Positions 56,024 to 64,000 of a stretch of DNA of 64,000 bases are shown piece after piece (the first letter of the stretch is position 1; each line of letters begins with the position of its first letter). Both the position numbers and the translations under genes were made by a program. Source of the DNA: Salvia splendens (Eukaryota > Streptophyta > Magnoliopsida > Lamiales > Lamiaceae). Below the pieces are notes generated by a model. The model did no database searches. It was not told the DNA's origin and worked only from the letters and a program-made list of their open reading frames with translations. The stretch lies in assembly GCF_004379255.2 (NCBI RefSeq), contig NC_056048.1, positions 11,989,197-12,053,196 of the forward strand, written 5' to 3'.

Positions 56024-58875
56024 TTATCGGTGTCGCCTGCTCCTTCGCGGTGCAGGTGGTGCAGGTTGTTCCTTCGACTGGTCCTTCTCCGTCTCAGCTC
56101 GGTCCTCATCATCCTTCGCCGGCTCCTCGGCAGCTGCCTCGGTTTCAGTTGGTACACTTGGTCCGGTATCCTGACTTACATGGCCCCCAACTCCCGCAGC
56201 TTCTTCTTTCCTCTGGTGGGTCATTTCCTCTAATATGTTATCGATCATGGATAACAGCCTGTTCATCTCTTTCTGCATCCTGTGGTTCTCTTCACCTAAG
56301 TTGGTCACTATCACTTCCATAGATGCCTGCCTCTGGGTCAGTAAACTCTGTCCTGCAGACTCCTTCAACATTCGTTCCATTACCGATGCCAATCGCACCA
56401 CCTCCGCTTTCAACTGCTGATTCTCTTCTTTCACTTCTTCCATCGCTTTCTCCATCCTTTCGCGACGCTGCTCTTGTTCTGAAACTTCCTGGGCTGCTGC
56501 TACCCTTCCGGTAGGCAAAGCTTCCTCCCCCATTGCATAGAAGCGGGGCACACCCTGCCTCAAATAGACCGTGTTCGTGCGGACGAACAACGGTGTGTCA
56601 AACATTCCCGGGGCGTCCACCATGCTTAACGGGGAGAGGTCTTCAGCCTCTCTGACGATGATATTGTTCTTCACGAACATTCCCAAGATGTGGCAGAGGG
56701 AAAGATTCCGTGCGGGATGGGTAGCTATTTGGTGGCACTAGTATGCCGTCCAAAATCCCAAGTGCAATTTCCTGCCCTTCTGGCACACCACAAGATGTAC
56801 AACTCCGTCATTGATGTTCTCACAGCCGAATTCGACTGCCCCAAAAGGTTGAAATCTAAGAACAGTTGAACTAAGCGTAAAATAGGGTCGTTGAAATGGA
56901 TGGACCGCGAGAGGGTGGACTGGAATTCTCCTGAAGCTGGGTGAGTCAACTCCCCCCAAGCCTCCTGTGGTTCGAACTCCATGTGTCTGCGTGGGATTCC
57001 CCTCTCCCTATTCTGCCACTCCGAACTCAACGCTTCTTCCAATGTACACATACCCAACCTCACCGTCCACTCGATTATACTCATCCTAATCTCGCTCCCA
57101 AACACCTTAAAACTGATGCATTCCTCATCCAAATCAGTGGTAACTTTAAATCTAAAAGACGAGAAAAATTCCTTGGCCAGCTTGACCGGGATGTTCATAA
57201 CCTCATTCTCCAATAGCCACTCGAAACCCAACGCACGCAAAAGAGCGATAAAAGAGTCGCGAACCTCCAATTCATCCAAAGAGGGGAGATGAAGTACCTT
57301 TCCACTCTTGATTTGTTTGCTCTTGTCGTCCTTTTTCCGGTAGGCGTTCTGGAGTTTCTTGGAGTCGAACAGCTTCATCTCCTCTATCACGCCGTCATTG
57401 AGGTCGACCGTCCACCGCCGGTATCTTAATCTCTCTACCGGCGGATGAACGAGCTCCCTATGATCAGCCAAAAGATGTTGTTCCGTGTACTCCTCATTGT
57501 CCAGAGAAACATTGCTGTCGGACGATGGTTCAGAGCTGGCTGTATATTCGTTGTCACTCAACTCCCGCTGGCTCGGTGGAGTTCTTTGGGTTGCTTCCGC
57601 GATGTCGATCCCGGTGTTCACAACACGCTGTTTCTTGGTGCTAGGCTGTTTCCTCATAACAGCCTTGCCCTTCCGCTTTCTTTCTACTAGGTATCGGGTT
57701 TCCTCCTCCGCCTCGGTTGGTTGCATCTCCTGGGTAGTGGGGCTACTCTCTATTTTGGCGTCTTCCTTCGCCGGTTGTTCGGGCCTAACTGACTTGGATG
57801 CGAGGTCCAGACCCTCAGCCACCCGCTCGGTTTCCACACCCTGATCCTCTTGCACCGGAGAGGGTTCCTCGACTACTACTTCAGCATCTATTTGATCTGT
57901 AAAAGATGGGGGCTCATCCCCAGGTTTTGTGGGAGTTGTCCGTTCGTCGTCACTCACGATCTCTAGAGGATCCTCCGCCGTGTTCGGTTTCACCCTACTG
58001 GATGCCCACTTACCCAAACAACGTTGCGATATCCTCTGCGGTTTGGCCGGCTCTGCCTTGGAGTCTGTCTTCACTACCAGTTTCCGTCTGATGGGAATCG
58101 GCTTTACTACCTGAGGTGCCACTAGGGTGGATGCTTCTACCTCTGGTTCTGCTGTCTCTGTTCCTGTTTCCTTGGCTTCCGTAATCGTATTGTCCTCCTC
58201 TTCTTCCAGCTGGTATGCCGGGCTTTCTGGTTCACTTACTCCCTTTGTTTCCTCGCTCATGCCTACTGCCTTCGAAGCGAGGTCTAGACCCTCAGCCTCC
58301 GAGGCAGTAGCTTCCGCTGCTTGGCCTACTTGGTTCAAGATGGAATCAAACTCCTCATCTGTCATCAATGACCGCTTCTGGGCTGATTAGTTCAGATCTA
58401 TGTCCTCCCTTTCCACTTCATGAGACACCGGCTCCTCCTCGGGCGTCCTCTCCGTTTTGCCACTCCCCACATGGGTTGTCTCTTCTTGGTTGGCCCTTTT
58501 CTTACGCTCCTCAGGGTCGGAGTCGTAATGGGCGGCGACAGCGTCGAGCTCCGCCGAATCTGGTACCGAGGTCTCCGATGGCGCGATCGCCGAGGGAGAT
58601 CCCTCCTCCGATTGTACTTCTGCGTGACTGACCGGTGCAGGTGGAATTTCACGGGGTGCGGTTCCTACGCCCCCCATTTGACCGAAACCAGCCAATGCCG
58701 CCGTCCAGTCCCGAGTAGGGTCCTGTTGACGAAGAAATGCCATCATGGCATCCATGGAAATCATAGGTGGTGGCTGAGCGGTCGGTGCTGGTGGTGGTGG
58801 ATTTTGCTGTGGTTGTGCCTCATGGGTTTCTTGGTGGCGCGGTTTGATTTTATTGGCGAACGCTTTCTTCCCCAT
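56024..58875 (-). pseudogene. Large extra ORF of the Athila element (env position), two breaks
   Basis: Starts MGKKAFANKIKP at 58875. One in-frame TAG at about 58387-58389 separates the first 162 codons from the next 547 (ending 56725). A shift near 56730 leads to the last 220-codon frame (56686-56024). The N-terminal half is acidic, low complexity, with repeated EGLDLASK. The middle is a folded-looking domain (FIALLRALGFEWLLENE, RLGMCTLEEAL) as in Athila downstream ORFs. The C-terminal part has a coiled coil (heptads through RRERMEKAMEEVKEE) and a basic end RRSRRHR. No signal peptide or clear membrane segment is seen, so a true envelope role is not supported. Confidence 0.72.
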
Positions 58876-59506
58876 GATCGGAAACTTACGATTTGGTGGT
58901 GGAAAGTAGGGATTGAACTGGTGGAAATGGGAAAGAAACTTTTGCGAGAGAAAGTGTAAATGAGGCTTTGTGAGGGAAAATGGTTGGGACGGTGAGTTTA
59001 ATTTGGATGAGAGAGAGCAGTTGCAGGTGGTTGTAACCGGTTATCAGGGGTTGCCGGTCGCGACGCTTCAGATGGGAGGCAGTTGAAATTGCTGGCCTCT
59101 GATTGGTCAGCGTGTCCCTTCTCTCTGCTCACGCGCCACTCCCAGCCACTGCCACCCTGCAAAAGCTGCACAAGCCTTAATTCAAATTATCGTCCTCTCC
59201 ATAATTTCCCCTATACTTACCTAAAAAAGAAACTAATTCAAACGGGCACCTAAATAAAATTTGAAATAGCACCAGATAAGTAATCCCTTGGTCAATGTGT
59301 ACTCCAAATTAAAATTAAGGCCCGAAAATATTTTTGGATTTTTAGAAATTATCTTGCATGCAAAGATTTACGTATTTACAATATTTACATCTTCCTTAGG
59401 TAATTTGGAATTCTACTTGACCAGTATATGCAAGCTATTATTTATTTATTTATTTATTTTTTTCAAAAAACTAGCCATGTGGAAATCCAAATTCCTATCT
59501 TACTGA
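58876..59506 (-). other. Spacer between integrase and the extra Athila ORF
   Basis: 630 bases, AT-rich, with a TTTA run (59441-59458) and one CTGATCAG word next to the integrase stop. No gene seen. It could hold a splice acceptor for the extra ORF. Confidence 0.5.
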
Positions 59507-60922
59507 TCAGTAGGACACCGTAGTAAGTGGTTGCAGTGGAATTTCATCCACTACACCCACCTCACTATTCTCCCTAAATAGTTTCAGCCTATGTCCGTTT
59601 ACTATGAAAGGCTCAGAGTTAGGAAAACTCCCTGAAATTTCCACTGCCCCATTAGATCGGAGTGCAGTTATGATGTAAGGTCCTGTCCATTTGGACTTGA
59701 GTTTCCCTGGCATAAGCTTCAATCTTAACTGGAAGAGTAGTACTTTCTGGCCAACATGGAGCTCCTTAGTTCTCAGATTTCGATCATGCCTCAATTTAGT
59801 TCGCTCTTTGTACCACATGGCTGAGTCGAATGACTCCAATCTAAGTTCCTCAAGCTCCTGCAGTTGCAGCTTCCTTTCCTCTTCACAGGTTGTAGCATCC
59901 ATATTCACTTTTTGTACTGCCCAGTATGCTCGATGCTCGATCCCAACCGGTAAGTGGCACATCTTCCCAAAAACAATCCGGTAAGGGGACATGCCTATGG
60001 GGGTTTTGTAGGCTGTTCGATACGCCCAGAGAGCATCCTCTAACCTTACACTCCAATCCTTCCTAGAAGTGTTCACAGTCTTCTCCAAAATTTTCTTTAT
60101 CTCGCGGTTAGAAATCTCCGCTTGACCATTTGCTTGCGGATGGTAAGGGCTGGATAGTCTATGGTGCACACCGTACTTTTTCATCAAGGATTCAATTGTA
60201 CGGTTACAGAAGTGCGTACCTTGATCGGATATGATCGCCCTGGGCACACCGAATCGGCTGAAGATATGACTCTTTAAGAACTTGGCCACCTCCTTGGCTT
60301 CACACGTGCTTGTGGCCTTGGCTTCTACCCATTTGGAGACGTAGTCTACAACAACTAGGATATACAGATTCCCATAGGATGAAGGAAACGGACCCATGAA
60401 GTCCATTCCCCATATGTCGAATAGCTCGCAAACTATTATGGGTACCTGCGGCATTTCATCCCGGGCAGATATTCCACCGGTCAGTTGGCAACGTTCACAG
60501 CTCCTGCAGAACTCGTACGCATCTTTGTTGAGAGTTGGCCAGTAAAAGCCGCTATCCAGAATCTTCCTTGCCGTCTTCTTGGACCCGAAGTGCCCTCCAC
60601 ATGCTAACGAATTGCAGTGGGTTAAAACATCCCGCTGCTCCTAGTCAGGAATGCACCTCCTTATCACTTGATCGGACCCTACTCTCCACAGATAGGGGTC
60701 GTCCCAAAAGTAGTATTTTGCTTCACTCTTGATCTTCATTCTTTGGGCTTTGGTAACACTCGGTACTTCCGGAAACTCTCCAGTTACTAGGTAGTTGGCC
60801 AGGTCCGCATACCATGGCTCTTGCCATACCTTCTCTTTCCCTTTTGCTATATCATTCTGACCAGTAAGTTTGAACACTTCTTCCCAATCAATTTTTCTGG
60901 GCGCAAAAATCACCACACACAA
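59507..60922 (-). pseudogene. Athila integrase
   Basis: Two stretches in one frame (60922-60641 and 60454-59507), with the intervening zinc-finger region also in frame after a single TAG (about 60640-60645). Visible are the HHCC finger part, the catalytic core ([38 protein letters not shown]) and the C-terminal KWTGPY-type domain ([15 protein letters not shown]). The DDE residues are present. No chromodomain follows, as expected for Athila. Apart from the single stop, this is the best-kept Athila domain. Confidence 0.85.
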
Positions 60923-62771
60923 ATGTTCCTCTGGAAATTATCATGCACTTCGTCACCGTTTCCATCTTGCATTATTCTGCTCAAATGGTCTGCCACCTTG
61001 TTCTCGACTCCTCTCTTATCTTCCACCTCCCAATCAAATTCTTGTAACAAAAGCACCCATCGGATCAAGCGTGGTTTGGATTTCTTCTTGGCAATCAGAT
61101 ACTTAATCGCTGCATGGTCAGTATACACTATGACTTTGGATCCCAGCAAATATGGCCGGAACTTCTCGAAAGAATACACCACTGCCAGCATCTCTTTTTC
61201 AGTGGTATCGTAATTCTGCTGGGCTTGATTCAGAGTCTTGGACGCCTAAAAAATTACGTACCTCTTCCCATCGATCTTCTGACCCAGCACGGCTCCTACC
61301 GCAAAATCGCTGGCGTCGCACATTACTTCGAAAGGATGGTTCCAGTCAGGAGCCCTTATGATAGGTGCGGATATCAGCTTTTCCTTGAGAAGATTGAAAG
61401 CAGCCTTGCATTGCTCATCAAAAACGAACTCCACGTCATTTTGAAGTAGCCTGGTAAGGAGTTGGGCGATTTTGGAGAAATCCCCAGAAAACCCCTTATT
61501 CCCTTCTGATCAGTAGGGAATGGTAATTTGGATATAACATCTACCTTAGCTCGATCCACTTGGATACCTCTTTCTGAGACCACGTGTCCTAAAACTATCC
61601 CTTCGGTGACCATAAAATGGCACTTCTCAAAGTTCAAAACCAAACTCTTAGCTTGACACCTTTCCAAAACTATATCCAAATGGTGAAGGCAAGAGTCGAA
61701 CGAGTCTCCGTAAACCGTGAAGTCATCCATGAATATCTCTATGCAATCCTCAATCAAATCGGAAAATATGCTCATCATACATCGTTGAAACGTACCTGGA
61801 GCGTTGCATAGGCCGAAAGGCATGCATCTATATGCATAGGTTCCGAATGGGCATGTGAAGGTCGTCTTGTCCTGGTCCTCAGGATCCACGTAAATTTAGA
61901 AATATCCGCTGTATCCATCCAAAAAGCAAAAATACTTCTTACCGGCTAGCCTCTCCAACATCTGGTCGATGAAAGGCAAAGGAAAATGGTCTTTCCTCGT
62001 TGCATTGTTTAGCTTTCGGTAGTCGATGCACATTCACCAACCCGTGACTAGCCTCGTTGGAATCAGCTCATTCCTCTAATTTTGGACGACTTGGATTCCC
62101 GACTTCTTTGGAACCATGTGGATCGGACTGACCCACTCACTGTCCGGCACTGAATAGATAATTCCTAGCGACAACAACTTCAAGATTTCCTTCAATATTT
62201 CCTCTCGCATGTTCGGGTTTACCTTCCTTTGAGCATCTCTATGTGCTTTCGCTCCTTCTTCCAGCCTAATATGGTGCATGCAGACGTCGGGGCTTATCCC
62301 CACTAAATCTGTAAGACTCCATCCAATCGCCTTCTTGTTATTACTCAGCACAGTCAGCAGCCTAGCCTCCTGTTCCCTTGTAAGACTGCTACTGATGATC
62401 ACTGGATATGAATCCTCACCTCCGAGGAAGGCATACTTCAAATTCGAGGGTAATTTCTTCAGCTCAACTTGGGGTGGAAGTGTGTCTTCGGGTAAGGGGT
62501 TTTTCTCAGTCTCTCCTTCTTTTTCTAAATCTCCCTCTGATGGTTCTTCTATACTGACTGGTAGCTGAGCCCCTGCGGCTCCAATGAACTCCGATTTCTG
62601 ACAAAATTCCTTGATCGCTACTTCTATTTCTTCATCAGTCAACCCTTGGCTACTGATCAGATCACACCATGCAGCAGCTTCTATGTCAGCCTGTTCATAA
62701 ACATCTAAAGCCTGGAGTTTCTCCTGCAATAGTTCGGTCTCAAGAAAATCTTGGACTAGGGGGTCAATCAC
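60910..62771 (-). pseudogene. Athila RT and RNase H, broken
   Basis: The RT start lies at the end of the 62771-62076 frame (VSPIHMVPKKSGIQVVQN). The following coding sequence to 61889 has three stops (near 62075, 62034 and 61895). The stretch 61889-61374 contains FGLCNAPGTFQRCM and the catalytic IFMDDFTVYG. A deletion with frameshift near 61490 and another stop near 61247 interrupt the connection region. RNase H (61191-60910) has [11 protein letters not shown] and VADHLSRI, and ends at a shift near 60925. Upstream in the same frame is a charged linker from the protease (62771-62400). Confidence 0.82.
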
Positions 62772-62772
62772 A

Positions 62773-64000
62773 TCAACATAGCATAGATTTTTTAGAATCG
62801 ATGGGTTTCTTCATGGCATCATTTATATCGAAGTTAAACTTCTCCCCATGAAAGTCAATGTAAATAGTCCCCTCAGCCATATCCACTATTGTCTTGGCCG
62901 TTCTCAGAAAAGGTCTTCCTAACAAGACTCCACTAGACTCCCTCGCTTCATGCTCACTCATTTTGATCACATAAAAATCAGCAAGGTATGTAAAATCATG
63001 CACTCTTACTAACACATTTTCTAAAACTCCCTCAGGACTTATGCACGACCTATCAGACAGTTGGATCAACACCCTAGTATTTGACAGCCTCACTCCTTTC
63101 AACCGGTTATAGATAGACAATGGCATGACATTTATAGATGCCCCCAAATTACACATTGCATGTTCGACCATCACATCTCCTACAGTTATGGGTAGGGTGA
63201 ACATACCTGGGTCGGCTCTCTTGGGTGGTAACTTCTCTTGCACTATTGCTGACGCTATCCCTTCCACCATAATCTTGCCATCCTTCTGGGCTCTCCCGGC
63301 TATGAAGTCTTTTATGAATTTCCCGAGAGGGGGTAGCTTCACGGCTTGGAGGAATGGTATGGTGACATCCAACTTCCCAAAAATCGATAAGTAGTCAACA
63401 GGATTTTCCTTCTTCCTCTTAGTAACAAATCGGAATGGGAATGGTTTCTCCCCTTTTTTCTCCTCTACTGGTCCCTCAGCAACCTTCTTGGAGTCTTTCT
63501 TGGGTAGTTCCTGGGTCTGGGCCTCCATTCTGGGCTCTTCCTCTTGAGGAGGTTCCTTCCTGGTCAGTAGGGTGTCGAGTTCACCTCTTACACTTGGTGT
63601 ATCATCCAAGAAGAATGGATCCTACATCCGAGGCATAGGTCTCCCTAATTCTTCCGCTGAAATGGTATCGCCTCCTATCTTCATTCCATTGGATCCTCCA
63701 CTAGGTCGTTTCGGTTGAGGCGCGTCATAAGTAGTTCCTGACCTCAACGTAACCTTACTCACATTTGCCTTTTCGGGCATTTGGACTGTAGATGGGAGTT
63801 TCCCCGCATTTCCCTTCAAATCACCCACCGAACTGGCCAGTTGAGCTAACTGCCTATTCATCATATCCATGTTCGCCTTATGTTCCTTCTGGGCATTTTG
63901 CATCCCCTGCACGACCTCATTATGGGATTGCAATTCTCCTTTGATGCTCTGTTGTGACGCTAGCATTTCACCCATCATGTCCTCAATGGATCTCCTTGGC
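62773..64000 (-). pseudogene. Athila gag C-terminus and protease (partial)
   Basis: The gag end (to 63622) has helical glutamine-rich sequence (MNRQLAQLASSVGDLKG) and VTLRSGTTYD, a conserved Athila phrase. One TAG at 63622-63624 separates it in frame from 63609-62773, which holds the linker KPFPFRFVTKRKKENP and the protease (CNLGASINVMPLSIYNRL, ESSGVLLGRPFLRTA). The usual catalytic Asp of the DLGAS motif is Asn here. The frame shifts near 62785 into the RT linker. The gag N-terminus is outside the window. Confidence 0.82.

Larger units (their letters stand above)
52790..64000 (-). mobile_element. Athila-type Ty3/Gypsy retrotransposon, partial (runs off the window)
   Basis: Order on minus: gag (63978 down), protease, RT, RNase H, integrase, a large extra ORF in the env position, a long 3' region and the 3' LTR. 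The extra ORF after integrase and the DLGAS-type protease place it in Athila. The coding region has at least eight nonsense changes and several frameshifts. The 5' LTR and gag start lie beyond 64000. Confidence 0.88.

Noticed and set aside
56024..58875. Calling the extra Athila ORF an envelope gene
   Set aside because: No signal peptide, cleavage site or transmembrane segment can be seen; position alone does not support it.
1..64000. tRNA, rRNA or snoRNA genes
   Set aside because: I looked for A/B box and cloverleaf-like sequence and saw none beyond the tRNA-complementary primer-binding site; a covariance-model scan could still find one.

Overview
The window is nuclear DNA of a dicot plant. 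It has GT-AG introns, a nuclear-encoded chloroplast RNA-binding protein, Stowaway and Harbinger elements, and plant lineages of Copia, Tekay and Athila retrotransposons. A Lamiales or mint-family source is my guess from overall look only. No bacterial or organellar features were seen. The DNA is AT-rich and mostly transposable elements; only one host gene looks intact.

Layout. 1-1045: unassigned leader-like or host DNA. 1051-7545: a decayed Ty1/Copia element on the minus strand with a perfect TACAT target duplication, a truncated 5' LTR and a LINE tail lodged in its RNase H. 7551-9450: AT-rich DNA with a possible small-protein gene at 9126-9332. 9452-11259: a PIF/Harbinger element that keeps only ORF1. 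12709-14699 (minus): a four-exon CP31-type chloroplast ribonucleoprotein gene. 15050-16161: Stowaway MITEs, one nested in another.

16785-47612: a run of terminal-inverted-repeat elements (named E1 to E7 here) placed end to end and separated only by (TA)n tracts. The largest, E3 and E5, carry convergent remnants of a FAR1/MURA-type zinc-knuckle protein (+) and an Ulp1-type protease (-), as in Ulp1-bearing MULEs. E1+E2 were tandemly duplicated, and a very young 13.7-kb Tekay chromovirus (17327-31032) then inserted into one E2 copy; the other copy preserves the empty site. The chromovirus has 3501-bp LTRs with six differences seen by eye, an intact 1515-residue gag-pol, and an additional 326-residue ORF upstream of gag.

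47622-51400 (minus): a SAM-dependent methyltransferase pseudogene with two nonsense codons, split by a 2.5-kb gag-only LTR element (48625-51154). 52608-52789: a Stowaway fragment cut by the left LTR of an Athila element. 52790-64000 (minus): that Athila element, with 3' LTR, long 3' region, large extra ORF, integrase, RNase H, RT, protease and part of gag, carrying many stops and frameshifts; it runs off the right edge.

In functional terms, CP31 is the only gene I would call working host coding sequence. The Tekay element is the only mobile element with an apparently complete coding set. The E-series are probably non-autonomous and would need transposase from elsewhere.
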